64,000 nt of DNA. Origin: Cyathus striatus. Its lineage: Eukaryota > Basidiomycota > Agaricomycetes > Agaricales > Nidulariaceae. The notes under the pieces were generated by a model. That model saw only the letters and a list, made by a program, of their open reading frames with translations, did not search any database and was not told where the DNA came from. The DNA is taken from contig JAOVFP010000005.1 of NCBI GenBank assembly GCA_025738555.1, positions 4,464,001-4,528,000 on the forward strand, in the 5' to 3' direction. Numbering within the stretch: position 1 is the stretch's first letter; each line of letters opens with the position of its first letter. Of this stretch, positions 44,773 through 60,278 are shown piece after piece. The position numbers were made by a program, and so were the translations under genes.

Positions 44773-46113
44773 TCACGTGGTTGTTTGAAAGTTAGTACTA
44801 TCCCCAGAGCCGACCCGATTGCGGGGTCCGGACGGACGTGGACGAAGAGGCCTCTCTCTGTCTCCGATCCTCGATACTGTATCTTGCTTAAACGCAGTTC
44901 GAGGGTTAGCACGCTTATTAGGAAGTGGGGGATACATCCGTGGCCAATCCCCGAGCGGAGGAGGGTCTGGAGAATCTAGTGGCGATAGGTTTTGGTTTTC
45001 AAATGGCGCTCGCGCCAGGGGAACATGGCTGGCGGTCTGTAAATATTGGGGGTAAAATGAAGTTGTACTCATTGCTGTGGTTATTGCTGGCGCAGGTGGC
45101 TGAACATCCAGCTGCAAAGCATTTCCATGCAAGGGTGCGTAATGTTCCAACTCGTATTCCATACCAGGCGCAGGCCAATGAGAATTTATTTCTTCAGTAT
45201 TTCCGAATCCCAATGCTCGTCGAGGCATTGGAGCCTCAATATCTGGTTTGGCAACTGCTACAGGAGCAACCTTTGACGTGATAATTTCCTGGAACTTATG
45301 TGTGGATATTGTTGCTGCATTCTCAACGGGACGAAGTACTTCTGCCCATGGAAATCTACTCATAGAGCAATGCCATATTGTTTGATCTTGCTTTCGTCGG
45401 ATTATAATTGACGTTACCAATAATAAAAGGTAACACGTGACTGAACAGTGTATTAGCACGAGCTATGCGAAGCATATAAATTGCACGAACGAGACAGCGT
45501 ACATATCCAAGCGAAAGCTTGTAAAACTTTTGTTGATGTACAAAGCGACGTAGGAAGAATGTCCAAAAAAGTTACCGAAAACCTGTCTACTGAAATTTTA
45601 GATACAAACTCAGGAATGCTTCATGCAGCAGCTTACTATTAAAACATAATCGGGGGTGAGATACTGCTGTCAGTCCTATAGCAGCGCCTAAGAGAAACGA
45701 AGGACTGTCAGATGAAAAGCGAAATATGTGACGTGGAGTTCATTGACCTAGCTCTAATGTAAAGTGTAGACTAACCCGCGCCGTTTCAAACCATACCTTA
45801 CCTAAAACGGTTTCGTATCCTAGTAACTCGAGGAACATCCTAGAGGTCATCGATCAATGATTTGAGTATAATCTACATATTTTAGTTAAAGCACAAACAC
45901 AGGAAATATTGCGACCAGAGACGAGATGCCAACGAAAATTAGGTAGGAGTCAATCCTCCTAGCAGCTGGGACTTTCAATAAACATTAACCAACGAATGAA
46001 AGTCAGATATGAAATGACATACACTGAAGATCAGTGGTTTGTATAGTATTTAGATTCGAGACGGCCACACTGGCGATGATCGCATTGCACGCAATGAGTA
46101 GGCCTGCGAAAAA
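44773..46113 (-). CDS. MARVEL-like four-helix membrane protein 3
   Basis: Spliced minus-strand exons give GLLIACNAIIASVAVSNLN (about 46,035-46,110), RIDSYLIFVGISSLVAIFPV, WFETARVSLHFTLELGAAIG, then STKVLQAFAWICTLS and a last helix CYLLLLVTSIIIRRKQDQT. A Pro-rich tail of about 200 residues ends at 44773. The phrases cN-A-I-I-A-S, R-x-D-x-Y-L-I-F-V-G and L-Q-A-F-A-W-I are typical of MARVEL-like proteins in this fungal group. This is the clearest of the three paralogues. Function is unknown; MARVEL proteins often act in membrane apposition and vesicle traffic. The first exon is missing from this model. Confidence 0.6.
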
Positions 46114-46706
46114 GACATAGTTGAGTATCAAAATTTAAAGAAAGAATATATAATCTAATCGTGCCAGTAATGGTATATCGGAATACTTGCAGAGTTGGGG
46201 GCATAACTTAGCCGTGATACAAGTTCATAAAATGTACATAAGATGTACAGACGAGCGTGGGTGACCAGACCTTCCGATGGTGTCGACTGAGAGTGGAAGA
46301 GAACGTTTGATCGCTCGATAGGGAATTGGTCGTATGTGAACTTGAATCCCAATGTAGTCCTTTGGAACTCAGCGTAGGGCATTAGCTTCTGAAGGTGACC
46401 TATTAATAGGCAAAGATGGGATAATGTCCGCAGACCAGCCGCAGATGATGGATGGTGAATAAGTCGAGCGGAGAAAGGCAATGGTACAATCGGAGTTCCG
46501 TTTAAAGAACTTTTCATGATGAAGCTTAAGAAGTATCAATGGATATTCGATCAGATGATGAGATGTGTGTATTCCAGGGCTGAGGTAGATTGCGTTGATA
46601 TGTGAGTACATCCTAAAATATAAGAATAATGCATGAAATACGAAGAAGTACAGTAAAGGTTACCCAATTAAAGGTTTATGCAACGTTCCTTTCAATTCCA
46701 TACTTA
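46114..46706. other. Intergenic region upstream of membrane-protein gene 3
   Basis: No supported gene. It probably holds the promoter and possibly a short first exon of gene 3, plus the 3' end of the next gene. Confidence 0.4.
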
Positions 46707-49700
46707 TTAACTGGTCACTACCATACTATTCTCTGTATCCGACAGCGCAAAGTCGGGAGAAAGCATATCAACGTCGTTAGGATTGATCAATACAGCTTCA
46801 GAAATTCCTTGCTCATAGGCATTGAGCCGAGTAGATGATGCAGAAAAAGACGTGCCGTATAATACTCGGTCAGTTTCGTTCGTGCGGATCGGTGTATGAT
46901 AACGAGGAGGGCGTGAAAATGTAGCCAGACGAGCTGCTTGTCGGCGTAATTTGTTAGAAGAGCCTAAAGGCTGCACCTCTACACGATTCCACGCCGGTTG
47001 TGCCAAGTCGGGAATGTATGATCGCACTTCGGAAGACGGATCTGCGGAAAGTATTCGAACGAGATTGTTTAGCACCTCTGGGACGCTGGAACTTGCACGA
47101 AATTGTTCTGTACAATATTAACCATCAGCATTTGCTATCTGCATGTAGTCAGAGAACATACCGCATATGATTCCAATAAATCGAGACACTGCAATCCGGA
47201 CTCCATCGATTCTGTCGCGACTTAAATCAATTAATGTGTCCAGAACATCAGTAATCGTCACGTCAATGGATTCGAATTGGTCTGCGGAAGTTAACAATGC
47301 TTGCTGGCATGCAACGAAACTGAAAAGTGGAAAATGAGTCTCCATAAGCATGCAAGCAATCTGTCTTCAACATACGTCATCCGTTTTCTGTATACAGTAG
47401 ACCTCGCTAATTGCGCTAGGTCCTCCCGAAACCCATCGACAACATCTTTGCGGGAGGAAAAGAAATTCCATACCTGGGGTAACTAATCAAATAATAAATA
47501 TCCAAGATGTAACGAATAAAATAGGAAGAGACTGGAACTTACGATTGAGATCGCCGACTCGCGAACTGCAGCGGCATTGTCTCCCAACCCACGCAGAAGA
47601 AGGTTTCTGATAACAGCGGGGTTGCGTTGACCGATCTGTTCTGTCAAACGAACGAGCCCGCGAATTACAAGTCCTCGCTCTCTCCAGCCTCTAAAAACTT
47701 GCTCATTCCATACGGTGAGTAACCCTTGCACGAGATATGATCCGTTCTCTACATCAAGCACGCCGATAAGCAGTTCGAGGCTTTCAATAGCCTTGGTCCG
47801 CACTTCTTCATCTTCGCAGCGAATCGAGTCCCACCACACACCGACCAAATCATTGCAAGCATGTTGCTGCCCTATGATCTTTGCCAATTCACCGAGACTA
47901 GCAGCCAGCGTCTTTCTAACTTTAAAATTCCTGTTTGCAGCGATATCTAAGTAGAATGTTCGGAGTTCACCCCATCGTTCGCCGCCGAGCGTTAGTGCAA
48001 CGGCAGGAAAGTTAAATGCACATATAAGTGGGCGCTCGGGATCTTGAAAAAAGGATAGCAATGGATCTCTAGTTTCTTGAATATACGATTCCAGCTCCTG
48101 TTGCCCGTCACGAACACGCCGGTCTTCTTTCCGGCCGAGAAATAGATGAAGTAGCTCATCCGGTGGACCATTTGGATCATCGTGAAAAGTGTAAATCACT
48201 TCTCCAAGAGCCTCCAGAACTCCGGATCTAACATGCTGTATCTTGTCAGAAGAGAGACTCTTTATGGTTTTCAGTGCCAGTTTCCGACGTTCTTCCGGAG
48301 ACAATCGGGAAAGAAGGGCAGGTAGCGCGTATAACACGGAATGCCTTACATGCCAGCTTCCATCTTGCCAAAGCGTTTCAAACAGAGGAAGCTAACACAA
48401 TACCAACGTCAGAACAGTCCATCCGCACAAACGATAGAACACGAACCAGAGAAGATATGATTATCTCATCGGGAACGACCTTTGCCAACGCACCAAGAGC
48501 AAAAGATGCTTCCCTTCTAACCCAATAAACATTGTCGTGTCCCACCCGCTCAACCTCTTTGACGAAAGCGTGTTTGGTGTCTTCGCCCAGAGAACCTGTC
48601 AAGTATGCTCGCATGCTATTACTTCAATAATAAGAGAATGAAAGAACTCACCGCTTGCTGCCACAGCTGCCATAAGGCTCATGCTAGAGAGTCTACCGAC
48701 TGCAGCCTGTTCGTCGTCCCCGTTTTCGGTTTCATACATGTCAGAGCCGTTGTAAGGGTATTCTTCACGAGGCAAAAATCCTGGATGAGTTGGCCCTGCT
48801 CCGGGGGATACTGCAGCCGGAGGACTCAGCGGAGGAGACAGTCGATTGGGATCTGTGCCCATAGCCCACCGATCTCCTATTGAATGCTGCAATGTTTCTT
48901 CGTTTTTGGCGATGTTAGCAGAAGTAAGATTATCGCTAATCGAAGGTTCTGGATGTAGAGCATTTGTTGCTGAAGGCGTAGAGCGCTTGGATGAGGGCAG
49001 CACTGGTTCTGGAATGTCCGAAGACATGCGAGATGTGGATGCAAGAGAGGGCGATACAAGGGGACGTGAATGAGGAATGGCGGGAGTCTCTTGAATTGGA
49101 GAAAAGCGGTTGGTAACGGAAGCAGCTGGAGAAGATCCTGACGAAGAGTAAGTAGACGGGGTTGAGTTCGTTGACGGCGGCGTTGAACCAGCTGAGCCTG
49201 AAGGTGGGGAAGATGTAAAGGAGGCAGGTATGACAGGGAAATAAGGATTGATGCTGCCTCGCTCTTTCTCCTTCATGTCTATCTGTCGCTCCATCTTCAA
49301 TTCGCGAGGGCTCGAAACACCTTCTTCACCGTTACCCTGCTCACCAGGGGCAACGACCTCGATGTCATTCCCGCTACTTTGCATTTCACCCCAACTTTCG
49401 TAGCCATAATCGTTGTTGAGATACGAGCCCTCCATCTGGATATCCATCTCCACGTCTACATCCAACCGCCCCATGCCGATGATCACTTGCTGCAAGATCT
49501 CCTGCTGAAACATGACCCTCTCCTCCCGTTTGAAAAGACCGACAGGTAATTCGTCGTCCGAGTCGTCCAAGTCGGATTCCTCGTCATACGGATAGGACGT
49601 GGATTTGACAGACTGGCAAGATTGGTTATCAGTGGTACCTATCCCTGATTCCTTGTCATCGACGCGTTTGATGCGTGACAACAAATCGACGACGGCAAAT

Positions 49701-50636
49701 CGAGCGGCCCCACCTACAAGTGGATTGGGGCTGAGGAGGAGAGTGCCGAGGATGGGAGTGAATGCTTGAACGGAGATAGTGACGGTGGTGGATGACGAAG
49801 CATATGTTTCCTCTGCTTTGAGTTCATCGGGAATAATTTGGCAATGCTGGAGTTGTTAGTGAGGAAAAAGATGGGAAAATACGCAGCGATTATATACTTA
49901 CAGAGAAAAACCACCAAATGACTGGGACAAGCTCTGCAGCGAGCGCTTCTTTGACTTGTTCTTCTAGTTCGCCGTAGTGAGAAAAAAAGCAAAGGAGAAA
50001 GGAGAACAGCAGCTCACCCTGATCCATTGCCAAGCTCTTCAAAAGGGGTAAGACGTATTCAGTCGCTTCCTGGGGAGAGACCTGTTCGAGGTAGGTTGGC
50101 AAGGCATGAGTAATGAAAACGCGATGGAAGGTGGCCTGGCTGCGGGAGAAAAGGTATATTTTCTCGAGAGTGCTTAAGCCTTCGCCCTCATCGTCGAGAG
50201 GAAGGTCGACAGCGAGATCAATGAGGGCAGGAAAGGCATCATCGGGGAGTTGCTCATGGGCGTCTGGGGGGGTGGGGAGAGAAGGGGAGGGCGAAGGGGA
50301 GGGGAGAGCAGGGGAAGGGGAAGCAGGGGATGGATGGAGGGTGGAAGAGGAGGATGAAGAAGAGGACAGAGGAACCTCGATGTATGGGGAAGTGGGCGGG
50401 GTGAAGTATATGCTAGGGGATGGTTGAGGATTGTCGACATAGGGCGAGGACGGGGCGGTGTGGAAGTGGAGATATGGGGACTGGAGAGGGTCTGCGGGGG
50501 ACGGGTCTGCGGGGGCGACGAAGGAAGAGAAGACGGGCGGGGGAGGGAGGGGGATGTGGGACGGCGGGGCAGTGGACGAGGGCGGGGAGTGCATGGAGGG
50601 GGGGCTGTCCCGGAGGAGAGAAACTACAAAACCCAT
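46707..50636 (-). CDS. HEAT-repeat protein, PP4 regulatory subunit 1-like
   Basis: A large multi-exon gene ending with TAG at 46707-46709. The proposed start is the ATG at 50634-50636 (MGFVVSLLRDSPPSM), open through the first large exon. Residues 1-130 are a Pro/Ser-rich low-complexity stretch. Then come LSTLEKIYLFSRSQATFHR and TEYVLPLLKSLAMDQ, helical repeats; a long acidic and Ser/Pro-rich disordered insert (about 48,700-49,650); then more HEAT repeats (VRKTLAASLGELAKIIGQQ, VRTKAIESLELLIGV). The order and motifs resemble PPP4R1 and related scaffold subunits that hold the catalytic subunit of protein phosphatase 4. Fungal relatives vary in length, so the subunit role is inferred. It runs in the same direction as its neighbours. 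Confidence 0.72.
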
Positions 50637-50937
50637 GTGAGCTTGAGAAAAGAAAGAAAAAGAAAAAAGAAAAAAAATAGGCAATAGCAGTTGTAAGGGA
50701 TGGAAAACGCACGGCGGACAGGACGAATGAGGCAGCGAGATCAGGGCATCCACAGTGGTCGTGGTTGGCGGAAGAGGCAATCAATACATTTCAATATTCA
50801 TTATTTTAATTGCCTCGCGTCTCTCTAACTTGAACATATCGCTTCGAATGACGTTATGTCTCCATTCGCGGTCTCGACTCCAACGTGACGTAGTTTATCC
50901 ATAGTATCTCTATCAATTGTATAATATATATACAGTA

Positions 50938-52595
<1,658 letters not shown>

Positions 52596-53474
52596 TGTTA
52601 GCCAGTGCGAAAAAGAAGTGTACAGCAAAAAGAATAGCCAGCGTCATCATTTGTACAGGAATCGTTTGAAAACCTAGCGAAAATCAAGTGCTAGTGGGCG
52701 AAAGATCCCTACAATCGGAATGCATGGGCAACACACGTGATATTGACAGCGATGGAGAAGATGGCGGCTAGGGAAGCTTGAACAATGGTACTCACTGTAG
52801 TGACAAGTGTCCAACGTTCAGCGTTCAGCGCTCAGCGACAATGATATGGATGAAAGGATAGATGGATGTTGACAGTGGAGAGTGTAGGGAGGGAAATGAA
52901 CAGTAGATGGATTTATCAGATTTATACTCTTCCCCTATAGTGCGGACCCTGCGGAGAAAGAAGATGTGAGCAAGCGTGACACTATTCTTGCATTGAATAT
53001 TCAACGTCCAGCTTCCAGACCGGGCTTCACAAATCACTCAATTGTAAATACGCAGTGTTCTCGCTTGCCGACCAAAACCCCAGTAACCATTACTCCGTTC
53101 AACGTCCGGACGTGCGATCCTATAGCGCGGCCGAAATGTTTATAAGTGGCGTCATTCTCCCCACATTTAATGTTTCAAAACTGAAGATCTCACACTACTA
53201 GTTACTTAGGTTTTCATCGTAGAACCTAAAGCATTGAAAGCTTGAAGCCTTTCATACTATAGCTTAAAAAAGTAATCATACAAAATGGCATTATAATCTA
53301 ACACTTCTAAAGTACTGCCCGAGTAAATGAATATTAAAAATGAAATGTCCACACAGTGCCGGGAATATTAATGTGTTAATGCAAGCACTGCACAAACTGG
53401 GTAATATTGTTCGTAAATGTCGTCATCACGAGGGGTGGACATGGCAAGGAAAATGAGGCGGTGCATGGAAGTCC
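52596..53474. other. Intergenic region
   Basis: Promoter side of the aminotransferase gene and 3' flank of the AN1 gene. A short direct repeat AACGTTCAGCGTTCAGCGCTCAG lies near 52,812. No further gene is visible. Confidence 0.5.
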
Positions 53475-53768
53475 TCATGCAGTCGCCATTTTGGAAGCGA
53501 CCGTCCGTTCGCTTTCCAGTTTGATCTTATTGCGGTCGAAGGCCTGCTGTCGACAGTCTTCCAGATTAGAGCAGTTATGATGCTCAGGTAGACGATGCTG
53601 CACAACATATCAGCCCTCAGTACATAACCAGAACAGAGAATTCGGACAACATACAGTGCCACAAAACTGCGCCCGGCAGTGAGGACATTGACCAACAATG
53701 CGCAACGCAGCAGAATTACACTGCACATCCGTCTCGGCTTGGAACATGCAGCGCTTCTTGGCAGCCAT
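53475..53768 (-). CDS. Small AN1-type zinc finger protein
   Basis: Two exons, 53655-53768 and 53475-53597, giving 78 residues. The chain carries the AN1 pattern: RCMFQAETDVQCNSAALRIVG, CPHC, FCGTHRLPEHHNC, then LEDC and a basic helix (QQAFDRNKIKLESER). Cys and His residues in C-x2-C and H-x5-H-x-C spacing would bind zinc. AN1 proteins often act in ubiquitin or proteasome-linked stress responses; the role of this one is inferred. The splice site GTATGT and an in-frame join support the model. Confidence 0.85.
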
Positions 53769-54592
53769 TGAGCGAGGGAAATGATAAGGAATCGAAGTGT
53801 ATTGTGAGTGACGGAGGGATGAGAAGACTAGACTGGCTTGTGCAAGGAGAGAATGTTAACAGAATGCTACGAGTCTCAGAACAAAGAGAGAGCCTACCAG
53901 GCCTTGACGGACCGTGAGTGGGGCAGAGGACAGAAGGTAGGGAAGAGCGAAAGGGAAATGGAGGAGGAAGTGGAGGGAAAAGGGTTTAAATAGTCGGCCT
54001 TTGCAACGACGCGTAAGCCTCTGTAAGCCTGTGCTGGGTGACTTTGCTTCACCTCTTATCCGCCACGTGCCGTGTGGCCACTCCGATCCCGATTCGGTAT
54101 CTTTTTGTTCCGTGTGCGGTGCTTTGATCAGAGGTCGGTGTCGGCAATGATACTACAATGCTTAGACTAAGAGCTCCGACAGGTCGGTGATGTGTGTTGT
54201 ATACAGTATCATACTGAATGCAAGGACTACGCAAGGCAACAAGCAATAGCAGTCCTTGTCCGGGCTATTTATATCTCACATCCATGGCAATCGACTCGCG
54301 ACTGACTCATCACAACGTCAATTGGATTTCAATATGAAGTATTTCCATTAAAACTAGCCGTAATGAAAATATACAGTCTAACGTCCGGGTGTAGGTCAGA
54401 ATAACAGCACTCAGGAATAGACCTGTCTTCCGATGCTAAAAGGAGTGTATAATAGAAAAAGGTGCAATGATGTCCATAAATGAAACCGCCAAGGAGAACG
54501 ATGATTAGAGCGACTGCCAGAAAATGGCATTATATCAACTGCAGGTCTCCAATGTTAATAGGTCTGGAAAACACAGGAGGACTTACATATCA
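53769..54592. other. Intergenic region
   Basis: Upstream flank of the AN1 gene and downstream flank of the syntaxin gene. No supported gene. Confidence 0.5.
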
Positions 54593-56028
54593 CTATTTCT
54601 TGTTGTTGCTAATGTTAGCCACCACAACTCCAATCACAATCGCAATAATAATGAGAACAATAAGGCAGATGAAGAAACAGATCCAGCGCTTTTTGCGAGC
54701 AGCACGAGCAGAATCGACCGCTTTCTGAGTATAGCCAAGCCTAAACCTGATGTCAGTAATCATTCTGGTCATAATAAATTTGACGTACCCGACTTCAGTA
54801 TCCTTTTCGACGCCGGCAGCTTGAGTTTCAATGGCATTGATTGTTTCGTCTTGTTGTTCAACCAAAACACTCATCTGGGTTTGTCGAAGTGAGAACTATA
54901 GGTTCATCGTGAACAGTGGCAAGATATCTCACATCATTAAATAGCTGTGCGAGTTCGCCCAAGGTTTTCTCGATACGCTTAATATCTTCGTGCCGTTCTT
55001 GAACTTCCCGGTAAGCCGCTCGCGATTCTCCATAACGATTTGAGCTCATAAGCTAAGTTATTAATCAGTACATATATCTAACCAAGCGGCAAAGAATATA
55101 ATATCTCAATTACCGCTTGGCTAAAGATTTGACCGCCATTCTCATCGTTCACAACGGCTTTAACTTCCTCGGGGGTAGCATCAGGTTTCACTAGAGTGCG
55201 TATGTTAAAGACTGGAAAAGATACAACCTACTACACATGTGACATACCAATCTTAAATTGACGTTCCATTCGTTGTTTGTACTTAGTACGATATTGTTGT
55301 TCTACCATCTGGTAGTTTTGAATTGCCTCCACAAATTTCGACTTCACAAGAGCTGTCTAAACAAAAATCGTTAAAATCATCCTACGGGCCAGTACTTGTG
55401 AATTCTCTGACATACTTGTTGTTTGCGGATTTGAGCGTCTCGCCCTGCACCACCTTGCCTCTCCAGGGCCTTTATTCTTCGTTTCAAAGTTGCGCTTAGG
55501 GCACTCGTATCTTCAACTAGCTCATCTAACTGCGCAGTATTACTTTGTGCAGCAACGTCGTCCATATTATTCAAAGACCTTGAATGCAGGTCTCCGATAC
55601 GTGCCACATTATCGGTAAATGTCCTGATAGTGTCTTGAAGGGATGAAATCTGCAAGCAACCATGAGTAAGAGATGGAGTTTAGAAAGCCTCATTACCTCG
55701 CTGTAAAAGGCAGACATGCTATCTCCAAGGGCATTCGAGGGTGCCAAGTTTGTAGAGCTATCTTTCACGTCAGCCATCTCATACGAGCGACTGTCCTGTT
55801 GTGCGTAAGGATTGGGTCTACGACTTTGGTAACTGCTCTCCGACGCCTGCGTCGGATAAGAGTTCCTGAAATTTGGGTAAATTAATCGAGTTCATATTAG
55901 ACTTAAATATATCGTACATAGCGATATCCCCTCCTTGCTGTTGCTGCGCCTAACATAAATATGTGAGTACAAGTATAAGATTTGGCGACATGTCATACCC
56001 TCATAGCAGCTAATCTGTCACGGGCCAT
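54593..56028 (-). CDS. Syntaxin (Sso1/2-like plasma-membrane t-SNARE)
   Basis: A multi-exon gene from the ATG at 56026-56028 (MARDRLAAMR) to TAG at 54593-54595. The N-terminal part is polar (NSYPTQASESSYQSRR), then an Habc-type helical bundle (ISSLQDTIRTFTDNVARIG ... LKRRIKALERQG). The SNARE helix follows, with the central Q layer in VEQQDETINAIETQAAGVEKD. A C-terminal membrane anchor comes last (WICFFICLIVLIIIAIVIGVV) with a short polar end. This is the arrangement of syntaxins that drive fusion of secretory vesicles with the cell membrane. Which syntaxin it is cannot be fixed from sequence alone; Sso-like is the best fit. Confidence 0.88.
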
Positions 56029-56372
56029 TGTAGTAGAATGTTGATGGAAGAGAACGTCTGAAAGTTATTAAGATGAGTAAGGGAGGGATGTGGGGAGTGT
56101 TTGAGAAGTAGCAAGCTCCAGCAACTTCTGAGTGCTGATGACAGTCAAAGTGGCTGTACTCGCAACACGCTGTAAATACGAACAAATACGTTTACAGGCG
56201 TGCGCCGTGAGCCAGGCAGTGAATTTCTTTGCATCCGACCTCGCCTTCCGGATTTGTTTGAAGTTAAGTACCGGACATGCTGTGCCTATCTAGCTGTGAA
56301 TCTATCATAAATGATGTACGGTATTATTATTTATTATGCATTTGCAAGTACTACGCGTTTATTATACCACTG
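56029..56372. other. Intergenic region
   Basis: 5' flank of syntaxin and 3' flank of argininosuccinate lyase; no gene seen. Confidence 0.5.
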
Positions 56373-58115
<1,743 letters not shown>

Positions 58116-58397
58116 AGTCGTCTAAGGATATCTGTAAGTTCTAATGTTGGTATGATACCGAGCCCAGTTCAACCAGTTATGTAATGTAATTAGAAAGAGA
58201 TTAGCATAACGTTCTCACAATAAGTAAGTTAACTCAGATCAGCTTACATAACTTGGCTTGAACGAAGGTCCAAGCTAGCGCTAAAGCTACAGTACAAGTA
58301 CGAAGTCCCGATTTCATTCTTTCTCATGACCCCTACTTAGGCTGTCTGCTTGTCACTGTATCAGACTCAAGCTTTATCTATTACGAACAAGTCAACA
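58116..58397. promoter_or_regulatory. Divergent intergenic promoter region
   Basis: 282 bases between argininosuccinate lyase (minus) and the transporter (plus), so it should contain both promoters. No specific binding site was recognised. Confidence 0.45.
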
Positions 58398-60165
58398 TGA
58401 GAATCGAACATTTCAAGAGGACCGTGTCATGTCTCTCCCTATCAGCGAATGCGTACGCTATCGTCATCGTCATTCAATAAATTATGGTGGATCTGACCCC
58501 TAATACTGGCATTGCAGACTATTTGCAGGGGGAATATTTACCTTTCCGTTGGCATCCCCTGCTATAGCTGTGCATTCGAGACTATCTCAACCCCAATTAA
58601 CCACTATCGTTCTTGCGTGAGTTGTACTTTATTCCATTTTGGTTTCATTTGCCTAAACTCCGTTAAGGGCTATGATGAGTCAATATCCTTTGGCTGTTGT
58701 TGTTGGGAAGATTATAGACCACCGCGGACCTTCTGTTACATCGTTCATTGCTTCACTCTTCTTCTCCGTTGGTTTCGGTGCATTTTCTCTGGAAATCTAT
58801 AACACGCCCCTCGACATTTTGGTGCCTTCGGTTTCATCATTTCGCCGCATGACATTCTTTTTCTTACTAGCAGGGTTTGGGACTGTATTCTCGTGCGTAA
58901 ATACTTAAATTGGCCTCTGCCTCTGAAACCATCCATGCCTCAGATATTTTTCATCTTTATTTGCGGCGTCCAGAACATTCCCCAGTCATGTTGGCATAGC
59001 TTCAGGTACCACCATGGCTTTATTTGGACTTTCTCCGATGTTTCTTTCATTCATAGCTACGCAATGGTTTATCAATCCTGCCTCTGGACTTCTGAACGTT
59101 TCTGGTTTTATGTGTTTCCTTGCTGTCTCTACTGGACTTCTTAATGCTTTGGGCTTCTTTGCACTCGCCGGGGATCTGAAACCCCAAGCGATTTCACATC
59201 CTGAAGACTCTTCCTCCGGACAATCTTCTCTTGGAAATACCCAAACGTTGGATGAGAGCACTAGCTTATTACCAACGCAAATACCGCAAAAAAACAGTTC
59301 CAGGGGAGAGTCCATTATAGACTTAATCACAGACGTCAATTTTTGGCTACTAAGTGTTTATTGTGTGCTTATGCTAGGGTCTGTACGTGGTGCTTTACTT
59401 CGATTTGTCGTTTCATGGTTTCGGTTCAACTTGATTTCAGTCTGAAATGGTGATATCAAATATTGGAACCATTGTTTTGGCATTGTCTCCGGTTCCATCC
59501 ACTTTTTACCCGCAACAAGAATTAGCCACAGCTCGTCAGGTTAGATTGTTATCCTTATCAAACACAGTTACCCGTCTAGTCGTGGGACCTGTAGCAGATT
59601 TCATGTCACCTGTCGTCGCCTTCTCACTTTCAGACGATTTTCGTTTTTCAAGAAGCTGCCTAAGCCGTGTAATGTTCCTTTCCGGGCCTGCGGTGCTTAT
59701 ATCCATAACATTCGTTTCTATGAATACTTGGGTAACCTCTCGAGGCAACATTTGGGTGCTGAGGTGAGTACTAAACTTCGTTTTGCAAACTCAAATGTCG
59801 TGACATCATTCCTGCAGCGTTGGTACAGGGGTATCTTACAGTGCGATATTTACTGTTCTGTGAGTGGTGATATACGAGATAAATATTTTTGTATGATTGA
59901 TTATCTACATAGCCCAAGCATTGTCTCAAATATTTGGGGGGTGCAAAATCTTGGTCGGAACTTCGGACTTCTGATGTTTGCACCCTTCATAGGAACACCA
60001 GTATTTTCGTATATCTATGCTTTTGTGGCAGATTCACATTCCGGAGGAGGTGTATGTGAGGGCCAAATGTGCTGGCGGAATACATTTTGGATCTCTACTA
60101 TTGCGGCAGGGATTTCATTTGGAATCAGTGTTTTGTTATGGGTTAGATGGAATGGACGGGTATAA
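58398..60165 (+). CDS. Major facilitator superfamily transporter (Mch1/nodulin-like)
   Basis: The proposed start is the ATG at 58398 (MRIEHFKRTVSCLSLSAN), with a GTACGC donor near 58,454 joining to LFAGGIFTFPLASPAIAVH. Membrane segments follow, including GMMSQYPLAVVVGKIIDHRGP (loop 2-3 motif), FFLLAGFGTVF, FGLSPMFLSFIA and LLNALGFFALAGDL. After a central hydrophilic loop come NFWLLSVYCVLMLGS, NTVTRLVVGPVADFMSP, VLISITFVSMNTW and NIWGVQNLGRNFGLLMFAPFIGTP. It ends LLWVRWNGRV at 60165. The D-x-R-G-P and G-R-N-x-G-x-L motifs are typical of the monocarboxylate/Mch1 and nodulin-like group. Substrate unknown. Around 59,400-59,450 and 59,790-59,930 the exon joins are provisional. Confidence 0.8.
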
Positions 60166-60278
60166 TACTTAAGTACTAAGATATGCCAGGATAAGTCTCA
60201 TACAGATTCAACTACCTGCATGATATGGCAAACTGTGCAATAATGTAGGTAGTTAACTACAGTCTGTCTCTTTTCCCC

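Noticed and set aside
40272..46113. Pheromone receptor (STE3-like) locus
   Set aside because: Tandem membrane proteins with Ser-rich tails suggested a mating-type locus, but the spliced segments give about four helices with MARVEL-like motifs and no STE3 signature, and no farnesylated CaaX precursor gene was seen nearby.
50113..50440. Plus-strand Gly/Arg/Glu-rich ORFs
   Set aside because: They mirror the Pro/Ser-rich low-complexity start of the PP4-regulator-like gene on the other strand.
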